A stretch of DNA of 64,000 nt from Terebella lapidaria (lineage: Eukaryota; Annelida; Polychaeta; Terebellida; Terebellidae), in contig OX424555.1 of the NCBI GenBank assembly GCA_949152475.1, positions 22,400,868-22,464,867 of the forward strand, written 5' to 3'. Each line of letters starts with the position of its first letter. Position 1 is the first letter of the stretch. A model generated the notes under the pieces. That model did no database searches. It was not told where the DNA came from and worked only from the letters and a program-made list of their open reading frames with translations. Position numbers and translations under genes: made by a program. This document shows, piece by piece, positions 37,701 to 52,246 of this stretch.

Positions 37701-38915
37701 AAAGCGACGAGGTCTCACAAGGCGACTAGGTTTCACAAAACAACACAATTTCACAAGGCAACAAGGTATCACAATACAACGAACTCTCACAAGGCGGCAA
37801 GATTCCACAAAGTATCAAGATCTCACAATACAACAATGTCTCATATGGCAACAATGCCTCACATTGCGACAAGGTCTCACAAAGCAACAAGGTCTCACAA
37901 AGTTACAAGGTCTCAAAAGGCGACAAGGTCTCACAAAGCAAAAAGATCTCATGAAGCGACAAGGTCTCACAAGGCGACCAGGTCTCAAAAGGCGACAAGG
38001 TCTCAAAAGGTGACCGGGTCTCCCAAGGTGACCAGGTCTCATAAGGCGACAAAGTCTCAAAAGGCGACAAGGTCTCACAAGGTGACAAGGTCTCACAAAG
38101 CAAAAAGATCTCACGAAGCGACAAGGTCCCAAAAGGTGACCAGGTCTCACAAGGCGACAAGGTCTCACAAAGCAAAAAGATCTCTCGAAGCGACAAGGTC
38201 TCACAAGATGGCCAGGTCTCAAAAGGCGACAAGGTCTCACAAGATGAAAAGGTCTCAAGAAGTGACAAGGTTTCACAAGGTGACAAGGTCTCACAAGCCA
38301 GAAGGTCTCAATGCGACAAGGTCTCACAAGGCGACCAGGTCTCAAAAGGTGACAAGATCTTACATGGCGACAAGGTCTCACAAAGCAAAAAGGTCTCATG
38401 AAGCGACAAGGTCTCACAAGGTGACCAGGTCTCAAAAGGCGACAAGGTCTCACATGGCGACAAGGTTTCAAAAGGTGACAAGATCTCACATGGCGACAAG
38501 GTCTCACAAAGCAAAAAGGTCTCATGAAGCGACAAGGTCTCACAAGGCGACCAGGTCTCAAAAGGTGACAAGGTCTCACATGGCGACAAGGTTTCAAGAA
38601 GTTACAAGGTCTCACAAAGTGACAAGATCTCACAAGGCTTCAAGGGTTCAAAAGGTGACAAGGTCTCACATGGCGATAAGCATGGCAACAATGTTAAGTT
38701 ATGAGACTCACGTGATCACAAGGTCCCATCAGGTACTAATGTCTCACATGGCGACAAGGTCTTACAAATCGGCAAGATCTCACAAAATTACAAGGTCTCA
38801 AGAGGTGACAAGGTTTCACAAGGCGGCAAGATTTCACAAAGTAACAAGGTCTCACAATACAACAAGGTCTCATAAGCAACAAGGCTTCACAAAGCAATAT
38901 GGTCTCATAAGTTAA
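34722..38915 (+). other. 1397-codon open frame in the 18-bp array; coding status doubtful
   Basis: The frame encodes a hexapeptide repeat of the type ATRSHK (variants KTTRSH, EAKWSH, KATRFH), very rich in Lys, Arg, His, Ser and Thr. It has no signal peptide, membrane segment or known domain. Because 18 is a multiple of 3 and the common unit lacks stops, long frames are expected, and the minus strand also has frames of 200-270 codons. This one is unusually long because it survives four higher-order copies without a stop. No promoter or splice context was recognised. It is more likely a repeat by-product than a gene, but a transcript test would settle it. Confidence 0.2.
34960..38310. repeat. 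Higher-order repeat, four copies of 861, 861, 843 bp spacing
   Basis: Rare variants such as GGCAAGATTCCACAAAGTAT recur at about 35231, 36092, 36953 and 37796, giving periods of 861, 861 and 843 bp. The shorter period lacks one 18-bp unit. CAAGCCAGAAGGTCTCAA marks the end of each copy (about 35745, 36606, 37449, 38292). Copies are nearly identical, so the expansion is recent. Confidence 0.92.
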
Positions 38916-39410
38916 CGATGTTAACTTATGAGACTCACGTGACCTCAAGGTCCCACCGGGAAATGAAGTCACACATGGCGACAAGGTCCCACAAGATGAC
39001 AAAGTCTAACAAGGCAACAAGGTCTCACAAGACGGCAAGATCTCACAAAGCGACAAGGTTTCAAAAAACAACAAGGTCTCACAATCCAGCAAGGTTTCAC
39101 AAAGCGACAAGGCCTCACGAAGTTACACGGTATCACAATGCGACAAGGTTTCACATGGCCAGAAGGTCTCACGAAGTCACAAGATCTCATAAGGCCACAA
39201 TGTCTTACAAGACAAAAATATCTCATAAAGCAACAAGGTTTCAAAAGGCGACAAGGTTTCACAAGGCAACAAGGTTTCACAAGGTAACAAGGTCTCACAA
39301 GGCGACAAGATCTCAAAAGACGACAAGGTCTGACAAGGCGCCTAGACCTCATTAGATGGCTTGGTCACACAAGGCAAAAGCTCTAACAAGTCAACAAGGT
39401 CTCATGAGGC

Positions 39411-40025
39411 AAGCAAGTGTCCGAAAAGAACCAACCAGATGTCAATCGTATCGACACCGACCTACCATATAACACATGCACACTTGATTAACAACGTCGA
39501 GCAAATAATAAATGAAAAAAACGTGATCACGTCACAAAGTTTTTTGCCATACATTTACATGACAGAAGCACATCACTTGTAGCGATAGTTGCAACGATGG
39601 TCAAAAGTTCTGTCCGAGGTCACTGTACATTCTTGGACAATCTATTGGGGGTATTTGACAGTGACTGTCCTCTATGCTGTGTCATAACGTATACATCATA
39701 ATGACAACTAAAAATTCCATCCCCACCTCATAGCCATGTGTCCAAGAGAACAGAACTGAACTGCACCACATATTAATCTGCACAGGCAACAACTGGTGAA
39801 GATTGCTCTAATCTGGTCACAAAAAGGATCGAGGAGGAGGTGCTGGGAAAAAGTAAGGGTGTCGGACTTAGTCGGTGAGGTGGGGTGGGAGCCAGGTGAT
39901 TAGTTATAATTATAATTCATTGAATGTCTCGACACTTGCTTGAACCATAGAGTATTTACGGATCCGAACTCATGGGTCAAAATCAAAGTAGCCAGCTCAT
40001 TCCATCACTAGCCCGATAGATAAGA
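39411..40025. other. Non-coding interval
   Basis: No gene or repeat recognised. Confidence 0.5.
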
Positions 40026-40147
40026 GTTAAGAAAAGAGTTATCGTAACGTTAAGAAAGTTAAGAAAAGAGTTATCGTAACGTTAAGAAAGTTAAGAAAAG
40101 AGTTATCGTAACGTTAAGAAAGTTAAGAAAAGAGTTATCGTAACGTT
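40026..40147. repeat. 32-bp tandem repeat, about four units
   Basis: GTTAAGAAAAGAGTTATCGT followed by AACGTTAAGAAA repeats with a period of 32 bp and almost no variation. Confidence 0.95.
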
Positions 40148-40289
40148 CACTTTGTGCTGATCTCCGACTGGTTGCCATGATTTCAAAATGTAGTAATTAC
40201 TTGATTTATCATTATTTTGGAGGTTACTTATACAAGCAACCACTGTCGATTGCACGGTTTGATGCATAAGATGTTAGGTGAGCATTGCT

Positions 40290-40580
40290 CAATGGCAGGG
40301 GCGGATCCAGGATTTAACTAACGAGGGGTGCTACAGCGAGCGAAACAAGTACGGTCCGGGGGGTCCCTGGTCGGGCGCCCTAAGCGTTTGCAGTTTGTAC
40401 CCTGGGGTACACTCTCTAGAAGATACCAAATTGTGAATCTGTGTATAAACTGATAAAATGAACACTCAATTGCCGTGGATGGCCAGCGCCAGACCATAAA
40501 TAGGACTGAAACGAAAACATCGCGCCTTTTTATGGTCTCGAGTCGGACTGACGGGGAGGGGGGGGGGGGGGGGGGGGTGG
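40290..40580. repeat. Probable dispersed-repeat fragment and poly-G run
   Basis: AGGGGCGGATCCAGGATTT with GAGGGGTGCTACAGCGAGCG resembles a motif common at ends of transposon-derived repeats in marine animals (recollection, not searched). A run of 20 G residues lies at 40558-40577. Confidence 0.4.
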
Positions 40581-41372
40581 CGAGGGGTGAGGTGCTCCAT
40601 GAACGGTATTCCGCAGATAAGTAATTGACGCATCATATTGAAGGTAATTCAATAGGTATTCCAACAAATATGAAACACACATAGAAGTGATATCTGAAAT
40701 CAACAGACGTGAATAAATAATTATCTCCTTGAACAGCGAAACTTGATGGTTTCGTGTGAAAACTGATCATGGCCTAATGTGATAAACTTGGTCTTGAATC
40801 ACAAAAAATATTATCAGAATTGTATTCCAAGGTTGGGTTACACTTGTATCTAAAACTGTTATCACACATTATTTACAAGTTTATGGTTTGATTGTGCTAA
40901 TTAGCCGTATTTAGTGGCTATTATATAGCAAATATGAAAATCCCTATTGCATGGCACAGTGCCACCAAAGTCGAAATCTCCTGAAAACACATGTGAAAAC
41001 AGATTCTTTGTGTATAGCAATTTAAACTAATATGAACTACCTCTTTCATTTTGAACATTGTTACTCTTCTACACAACTTACTCTTCTACAAAATTTCGAT
41101 TCACTGTCTTGCACGCCCACATGCTTATCCCTGCATGATGTTGATAAAGGCATTAATATTCGCATATACATGAACACTATGATAAAATGAAATAACTACC
41201 GTTATGCATAACGTCACCGTATTTTCTCCATTGTGTCTTGTCATTTGCACACATAGAACGGGTTCTTAGCCACCAGGTTGAGCGGTATATGCATCGTTGA
41301 GGCAGACTCTGATGCTGCGGCACAACCGGTTGATGGGCCCGATTGACTCCGATTCGAAATATCAGAGAGCAT
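40581..41372. other. Non-coding interval
   Basis: No gene recognised; the 70-codon minus-strand frame at 41177-41389 runs into the mobile element and has no family signature. Confidence 0.45.
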
Positions 41373-42298
41373 CGATAACCTATTGGCATGGCGTTGCGTC
41401 CATCATCCTTCGTCGTCCGTCCACATTATTATCTTCAAAGTTTACGACTGATTCTCTCTGAAATTTTGCACAAAAATGCCTGAAAATAATTCCGAAAGTT
41501 TTTTTTTTATTTTTGAGTTTTTTTTTTTGCTTTTATATTTTCTCAAAATTTATCTCACCTATTTCAATATTGTTTCTTCAGAACATACTATGTAGGGATG
41601 TAAGGATGGAGAGCCTCAAATTGCTCTGAAAGCCTGATACGTATGCCCGACATGCCCATGAACGCCTGGTATGCACAAATTGATTTCTTGGATATAGTAG
41701 ACCTTACGTTTGTATATAAGGATATAAAAATTGATATATGGTGCATATTTTGGACTTGAACTCAGGTGAACTTGAAGGCTGAATTTTAGGGTCATGCCTG
41801 ACTAGAAATGTGAAATTTGCTCTATACCCTCAAAATGCTTGTAGTTTGTATTATGAGCATACAGGAAGTCCTATATGACATGATTAATGCTGTCTTTCGA
41901 ATTTGACCTCTGACGACCTTAAGTGCTAAATCTGATGTCTGACGTGAAATGTGTAAATTGGCCTCTGAGCCTACAACTCTTGCTGAAAAAGCTTAGATTC
42001 GTATTATAAGCATATAGGAAGTTTTATATTATTCATCATGTGGGAACGCGAACTTCTGATGCCTTTGAAGGCTGAATATCAGTCACACTTGATATTAATG
42101 TGTATTGGCCGCTACAGATAAAATGGTTGAGCTTATGTATTGTATTATGATGATATTACATGTAGAACATCATATAATGGAGACTCTTCTGGTGAGCCTG
42201 AACTTGACTAAGATGACCTAGACTAGTGAATTTCAAGGTCATGCCTGCCATGGCTAAAACTAAAATTGTCCGGTAACCTATCATAGCCCTTGGGCTAA
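41373..42298 (-). mobile_element. Hairpin-ended element, reverse copy
   Basis: On the minus strand it starts with TTAGCCCAAGGGCTATGATA then GGTTACCGGACAATTTTAG and CCATGGCAGG, as at 9349. It ends at ACGCAACGCCATGCCAATAGG then GGTTATCGA, where the outer half of the 3' hairpin is lost. The interior has three degenerate direct repeats around TATTATGAGCATACAGGAAG. No coding capacity. Confidence 0.8.
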
Positions 42299-43870
42299 CT
42301 TTATTTTTTATTATACTCTTCCCGAATCTGCATTCATATTACATAAAATGTCTATTCTCGATTCCACGCCTGTGAACTCCACAGTGGTGAGATGTTTGTG
42401 TGAGTCTTGTCGAGGTCATTGTGAGACACTGGAAGACAACTGTACTTGTCTATCGTAAACACATATCCCGAGTTTTTTTCTCGAGATTGCTTGTGCAATA
42501 CTCATGTGCTCATTTCCACAATGCATGTGCCTCACCCTGGACATAGCATTCAAAGACATTCCTCACCCCTGGCCTCAGCCTCGGCTTAGTGAGTACATTG
42601 TAGGAGTACACTCGCATGGGCATGTGTTCCCAAAAATGAACTGTTCCAGATACTTCACATATAGCAAGTTGCGAATTAAGTACATGTATGTTGAACTAAA
42701 GATTAGCTAAAAACTATTGAATATTCTGTTTTGGTTGGCTATTTAGTGAGTGTCATATTTGGACAATTTGTGCATTAATCGATTTTGATATATTCGAGAC
42801 ATGTACATATCATACCAATTGATATCGTGAGCCAATTGTACTCCCCAGTGTAATTGAGTTAATATTATATCGATACACTGCTGGAAAAAATAAAATTAAT
42901 AATTTCCTGTCGAATGTTAAACGACATTATCCGTTGTGTGTTTATTTTTATGGATTTATTTTCATTCTGAAACGTATCTTAAGTATTCCTCTGTGTATTT
43001 TGTATTTCTTCGTCATAGTATCGGAGACAGACGCGTGGAGGAGGGTTGCTCAGATCTGCGTGCAATGTCTTATCTATGTGGAATTTGCTGGCGTTTTTGA
43101 CATATATTTTGATATTCTGGGACATAGCGCTTCAGGTACATCACGTGTAGTATACTGTAATGGGCTGTATGTGTGAGCAATACACTTCTGCACCTTCGAT
43201 TAAATGCAGTCAACATTATAAGGGGTGTTCGTAACAATAACAGAGGTCTATAACAGAGGTCCTTGTAGTTCTACATTTGCTTCACCAGTTGGTGTAACAC
43301 AAGTTGAAAAAGACAATGGCCTACTTATTTTTTGAAAAAATCTCCCAAAAAACATTAAATATGGTATGAGCAAGAGGGAATCAACAGCTGGAACTTGTCT
43401 GGGTTGAATGTTTCGGTACAAGAACAGTTTACGAAAATACCCATAAATATATCACAACCTGATAACGATATCAGTAAATCCAGGTACCAATCACTCGAGA
43501 AAAAAGTGAGAATCCTATAACGGGACCGGGGTTGATCGCTTTTCATATCAAATGGAACCAAACAAACCCCAAAACAATTAGTAGGTTCTCATTAGTGATA
43601 TATCTAGGTCTAAACCTCGTAGTGGTGATATTTTCGCTGATTTGAACAAGCACAAGGCAATCATCAAAGCAATGGACATTTTATACTCTACCTGATTGAA
43701 CCAACGTCCAGTATGAGAAATAAATGTTGAAAAACGTGAACGGTCGTTTCGTGCTCTGCTCTCATTCGGTAGACTTGTCGTCGATTCGTGCGGGAGGCAT
43801 ACATACGTTCAAGTGTGACCAACCCATTAGATTTGAATAAAGGCCTCTATCCAGACGAATCTCAAACTAG
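42299..43870. other. Non-coding interval
   Basis: Frames of up to 80 codons without recognisable features; no repeat array. Confidence 0.45.
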
Positions 43871-44301
43871 ACAAGTAACGTACAGTGGATGGAGAATTAT
43901 TTTTGTGGCCAGCGGAAATATGTTGGGATGGGAAAGTTTGTGTGAATAATAACCTTAATTTAATTTATTAAATTGCTCATTATTCTCCATATAACAAACA
44001 AAGAAGAACATATCTATAGTTGTGTATCCGAGTTCAGACCTTCAATGGTTAATGTTGCCCAAAGTTTTGAATTAAATTGCTACTAGTAGTTTATGCGTAT
44101 ATCTTAGTGTAAAAACCATATTATTCATCACATTTTATCACTTTTCGGAAACTATAAAAGTTGGCAATCTTTCGTAATTGTTCTGCCAACATCAGAAATT
44201 TAGCTAAATATTTTTGTTGCGCTACTGTATGCGTATGTATTATGGTAACCCAACCTCATTGACTTTGATTCCCGGAAATTTTGACAGTGCTTTGCCTGTA
44301 C

Positions 44302-45114
44302 CACGGTGGCTAGGCGTTACGCGTTATTCAGGGAGTGCCGCATAAAATCGCGAGTATTACGCGTTATTTGTGAGGAAATGACATAGGAACGACACAGGTT
44401 CTCACTTCAAATAGGGAAAATTAATGAAAAAGTTTATTTTCTTCTTAAAATTTTGTTTGTGCGGAACATTGCAATATAATATGCAAACATCACGTATGCT
44501 ACCATGATTTATATGCAAACGTCGTAAATATTTACGAGAATGGACACACACTCGCATGCTTGCCACTGATTTGTGAAATATTATTGGTTATTAATTGAAC
44601 CTGACGAAGTGTATGTCAGTAAAACATAGAATGCTCGGAGAAATTTTTTTTTGTCACACCATTCAACTAGCTTTGTTAATAGAATATTTCATTAACTACG
44701 AAGGGTTTTGTGGTTTACGTATGTTTGCCTGAGGAGAAAACCTGCACATGTATGCGTTGCATCATGAGGAAAGCATGTGAGCATTGACGGGGATGGTGGA
44801 GCTGGTAATGTATGGACAATTTTAAAGAATGATTTGAGGCTGCACGTGCTTCAAGTACTGACGATACTCTCCATTTATCATTATCATCATTATTTCCCTA
44901 TTGTGCAGCATCACAATATCTGTGACAAATATTGTGCAGCCAAAGGTATCGCTACATTGGGTATAGTTTGGGTATATTTACCTTGAGTATAAATAAATTG
45001 TATTTATTTCCTGATAACGGTCACTCAGAGGCTGCCATTTCCTCCTGAATAACGCGTAATACTCACGATTTTATGCGGCACTTCCTGAATGACGCGTAAC
45101 GCCTAGCCACCGTG
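44302..45114. mobile_element. MITE with 67-bp terminal inverted repeats
   Basis: The left end CACGGTGGCTAGGCGTTACG through GCGAGTATTACGCGTTATT (44302-44368) is mirrored at 45048-45114, ending GCCTAGCCACCGTG with only a few mismatches. It is about 813 bp. The flanks read ...TGTAC and TATAT..., so a TA duplication is possible but not clean. The interior frames (for example 44777-44986) show no transposase. Confidence 0.85.
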
Positions 45115-45344
45115 TATATACCTATCGTAGGTGAGTTTCTTGGGGAGTTCCTTTGGTTTTTTACAGCCTACTCTTACACTATTCGGCTCCACCATGACGT
45201 TTATATCAAAATGACACACATTCTCACTCAATAATTCAGGAGCAACAGTGTTCCTCCGTATACTTCAGGTACGCTCCAAAAAATCGCGAACTTCTCTCAC
45301 ACTATTTGTGTTTATTCACAAGATTGAAATGTAAAACCTCATGG

Positions 45345-46736
45345 TACGGTGGCTGATATATGCCATATTTTTATATTTCAGAATTCATTTATTTATTCTT
45401 TCCAGAAAGATATTCTAGAGAAAATAAAATAATTAAATGCACGTACTTAATGTTAAATACGCGTACTTAATATTAAATACACGTACTTAATATTAAATAC
45501 ACGTATATAATATTGAATACGCGTATATAATATTAAATACGTGTATTTAATATTAAATACGCGTACTTAATGTTAAATATGCGTACTTAATGTTAAATAC
45601 GCATACTTAATGTTAAATTAGCAAAAAATGGATGTGGTTATGTTGCTGTGTATGTCTTGTGAAACATGGCGCTGCAAAAAAAAATCTAACTGTCTGGTAT
45701 TTACGGTGGCTGATATATGCCATATTTTTATTTTTCAGAATTCATTTATTTATTTTTTCCAGAAGGACATTCTAGAGAAAGTAAAATAATTAAATGCACG
45801 TACTTAATGTTAAATACGCGTACTTAATATTAAATACACATACTTAATATTAAATACACGTATATAATATTAAATACGCGTATATAATATTAAATATGTG
45901 TATTTAATATTAAATACGCATACCTAATGTTAAATATGCGTACTTAATGTTAAATATGCGTACTTAATGTTAAATTAGCAAAAAAAATGGATGTGGTTAT
46001 GTTGCTGTGTGTGTCTTGTGAAACATGGCGCGGCAAAAAAAAAATATCTAACTGTCTGGTATTCAATATTAAGTACGTGTATTTAACATTAAATACACGT
46101 ATTTAATATTTTGTACGTGTATTTAATATTAAGTACGCGTATTTAATATTAAGTACGCGTATTTAATATTAAGTACGCGTATTTAATATTAAGTACACGT
46201 ATTTAATATTATATACGCGTATTTAATATTATGTACGTGTATTTAATATTAAGTACGCGTATTTAACATTATGTACATGTATTTAATATTAAGTACGCGT
46301 ATTTAATATTAAATACGCGTATTTAATAATAAGTACGCGTATTTAAACAATAAGAACGCGTATTTAATATTAAGTACGTGTATTACAACCGTCTGGAAAA
46401 TATCGTAAATAATTGGAAACTAAAGAATAATACTATGGCATATATCAGCCACTGTAGGTATTCAATATTAAATACGTGTATTTAACATTAAATACACGTA
46501 TTTAATATTAAATACGCGTATTTAATATTATGTACGTGTATTTAATATTAAGTACGCGTATTTAAACATTAAGTACGCATATTTAATATTAAGTACGCGT
46601 ATTTAATATTAAGTAAGCGTATTTAAACATTAAGTATGCGTATTTAATATTAAGTACGTGTATTACAACCGTCTGGAAAATATCGTAAATAAATGAAAAC
46701 TAAAGAATAAAACTATGGCATATATCAGCCACTGTA
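45345..46736. mobile_element. Composite inverted-repeat element with 6-bp target duplication
   Basis: The ends TACGGTGGCTGATATATGCC and GGCATATATCAGCCACTGTA are inverted repeats. TCATGG flanks both sides (45339-45344 and 46737-46742) and occurs once at the matching empty site in copy A (11177-11182). Inside, the left terminal segment is repeated directly (45345 and about 45703) and the right terminal segment likewise (ending about 46458 and 46736), as if one element had been duplicated within itself. The arms are tandem 20-bp units of the type TACGCGTATTTAATATTAAG. No coding capacity. Confidence 0.88.
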
Positions 46737-46906
46737 TCATGGAGACCAATCAGAAATATTATTTTTGAAAGTGCTGTGAATAGTGTGATCCTTTTGTTGA
46801 GATTACTATATTTAACAAATGATAGCAGGACCGGGTTCACTCATAACTACCCTCCGTGGGTCTGTTTTTACCCGAACTTAGAAGACCAGCGCGACGCGCT
46901 GCCCAA

Positions 46907-47238
46907 AAACATTTCTCTGATATTTTTTCTCAGGAACAGTGCATGGTTGTAACAATGTGCATATAATGCGTGTTTATTTATACATGTATTGTATATTCAA
47001 GCTTGATAAATGTTAACATTTGGAGTCGTGCTTTTCGAGATTTGTTCAAAAAGTTTGATGGAGCCTCTTTGTCTTCATGTCAGGTATTCAAATAAGCCAT
47101 GTGTTAATGTAGCAGGGGGACACGACATGGAAATGTACATTTATTGGACTACTCATTCAATCTTCTCTCTGTTTCCGCCAAAATCGGCCATGACCCTACA
47201 TTAATTGCCATCGACTAACCAGTATGTATATTGCAATC
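46907..47238. other. Interval beyond the cellulase 3' end
   Basis: One 64-codon plus-strand frame has no recognisable feature. No other feature seen. Confidence 0.4.
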
Positions 47239-47244
47239 TTTATT
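47239..47244 (-). promoter_or_regulatory. Candidate polyadenylation signal of the GH9 gene
   Basis: AATAAA on the minus strand, about 70 bp after the candidate terminal stop codon. The hexamer is common in AT-rich DNA, so support is positional only. Confidence 0.3.
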
Positions 47245-47315
47245 GTTAGCACATAATTCCACAGTGTATAGTAGACGTGGTATTTTCCGCAGCATTATGA
47301 CCTCAACCATTGACT

Positions 47316-47338
47316 TCACAAGCCCAGACTGAGGAGAC
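47316..47338 (-). CDS. Candidate terminal exon of the GH9 gene
   Basis: After an AG at 47340-47339 the minus strand reads GT CTC CTC AGT CTG GGC TTG TGA. With the final G of the exon at 47741 this would give GLLSLGL and a stop, continuing QGALA in a way typical of GH9 C-termini. The phase is right and AATAAA follows, but the acceptor has a poor pyrimidine tract and the exon is very short. Another acceptor at about 47668 also fits the phase. Treat as a hypothesis. Confidence 0.3.
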
Positions 47339-47359
47339 CTATGACGAATATATATCATA

Positions 47360-47605
47360 AATTTAAGTATTAAAGCCTGGAATTAAATGTTAAAACCGGA
47401 AATAAATTATTAGGCATTAACTATTAAAAACGGGAAATAATCAATAAAGCCCAGAAATATTTAATTCCAGGTTGTATTATTTCATTCCGGGTTTTAATTA
47501 ATTTATTTCCAGGCTAAAATATTCGATTCCCGATTTCACTATTTAATTCCCGGTTATGATATTTAATTCCGGGTTTGAAATATTTCTTTCCCAGTTTCAA
47601 AAGTG
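47360..47605. repeat. Degenerate AATTCC-type repeat
   Basis: The motif TATTTAATTCCGGGTTT recurs several times in the right half, and its inverse (CCGGAAATAAATTATT) in the left half, giving a loose palindrome. Confidence 0.6.
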
Positions 47606-47729
47606 AGTAAATAATTCTACAGAATTTTTTTTGTTCCTAAATAAAAAAAAAAACATGTTTAAATGTCCCTAGTTTGTCATACAGTTTCTCTCGGTAAGTA
47701 ATAACCAATACTTCTCGATACGTGATTCA

Positions 47730-51189
<3,460 letters not shown>

Positions 51190-51414
51190 TCAGGACTGTA
51201 TACAAAAATGCTGATTTAATAAATTTCTGATGTTCATAGAGGACGCAGTCGCGTTACTCTGCAAATGATAAAATAATTGAACAGTTGGGTAGGGCATCTC
51301 CAGATCCATGAAAACTTGTTTCCTCACAAGCTTTTATAGACATATGCCCCAACTAGTGAATGCGTGAACTTTGCATTCTTTCGAAGAGGTTTGTATTGCA
51401 TGAGATTTCCCTGA

Positions 51415-52246
51415 GATCATTTACCTGAGACCAAGACATGGAGCAATAATTTACATGAGAGACCAACGCATGGAGCAATCATTCACTTGAGACCAACGCA
51501 TTGAGCAATAATTCACCTGAAACCAACGCATGGAGCAATCATTTACTTGGGACCAACGCATGGAGTAATCATTCACCTAAGACCAACGCATGGAGTAGTC
51601 ATTTACTCGGGACCAACGTATGGAGCAATAATTTACCTGAGACCAACGCATGGAGTAATCATTTACTTGGGACCAACGCATGGAGTAGTCATTTACTCGG
51701 GACCAACGTATGGAGCAATAATTTACCTGAGACCAACGTATGGAGCAATCATTCACCTGAGACCAACTCATGGAGCAATCATTTACCTGAAACCAACGCA
51801 TGGAGTAATCATTTACTTGAGACCAACTCATGGAGCAATCATTTACCTGAGACCAAGACATGATGCAATCATTTACCTGAGACCAACGAATGGAGTAAGC
51901 ATTTACTTGAGACCAACGCATGGAGTAATCATTTACTTGAGACCAACGCATGGAGTAATCATTCACCTGTGACCAAGACATGGAGTAATCATTCACCTGA
52001 GACCAACGCATGGAGTAATCATTTACCTGAGACCAACGCATGGAGTAATCATTTACTTGAGACCAACTCATGGAGCAATCATTTACCTGAGACCAAGACA
52101 TGGTGCAATCATTTACCTGAGACCAACTTATGGAGCAATCATTTACTTTTGACCAACGCATGGAGCAATCATTCACCTGAGACCAACTCATGGAGCAATC
52201 ATTCACCTGAGACCAAGACATGGAGCAATCATTTACCTGAGACCAA
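51415..52246. repeat. 30-bp minisatellite upstream of the GH9 exons
   Basis: The unit is GAGACCAACGCATGGAGCAA followed by TCATTTACCT, with an exact 30-bp period and about 28 units. On the minus (gene) strand about sixteen units read CTCAGGTAAAT or CTCAGGTGAAT, matching the splice-donor consensus. The 30-bp period also leaves long open frames on both strands (for example 228 codons of SQVNDYSMRW-type decapeptides, 52263-51577), which are probably by-products. It lies in the first intron or the 5' flank of the cellulase gene. Confidence 0.95.

Larger units (their letters stand above)
34633..39410. repeat. 18-bp minisatellite array, about 250 units
   Basis: The base unit is AAGGCGACAAGGTCTCAC with frequent variants (AAAGCAACAAGGTCTCAT, AAGGTGACCAGG, GATCTC for GGTCTC). 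The left edge (34640-34720) still looks like the 70-bp repeat of 27872-29163 (GTAACGAAAGAACCAAGTCT, then CAACGAAGTATCAC), and the 18-bp unit equals the CAGGCAACGAGGTCTCAC part of that repeat. Confidence 0.95.
43871..46906 (+). repeat. Dispersed repeat block, copy B
   Basis: Homologous to copy A at 9216-11346 from ACAAGTAACGTACAGTGG to CCAGCGCGACGCGCTG. It lacks the hairpin-ended element of copy A but contains extra sequence (about 44240-45285, including the inverted-repeat element 44302-45114) and the element 45345-46736. Confidence 0.85.
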
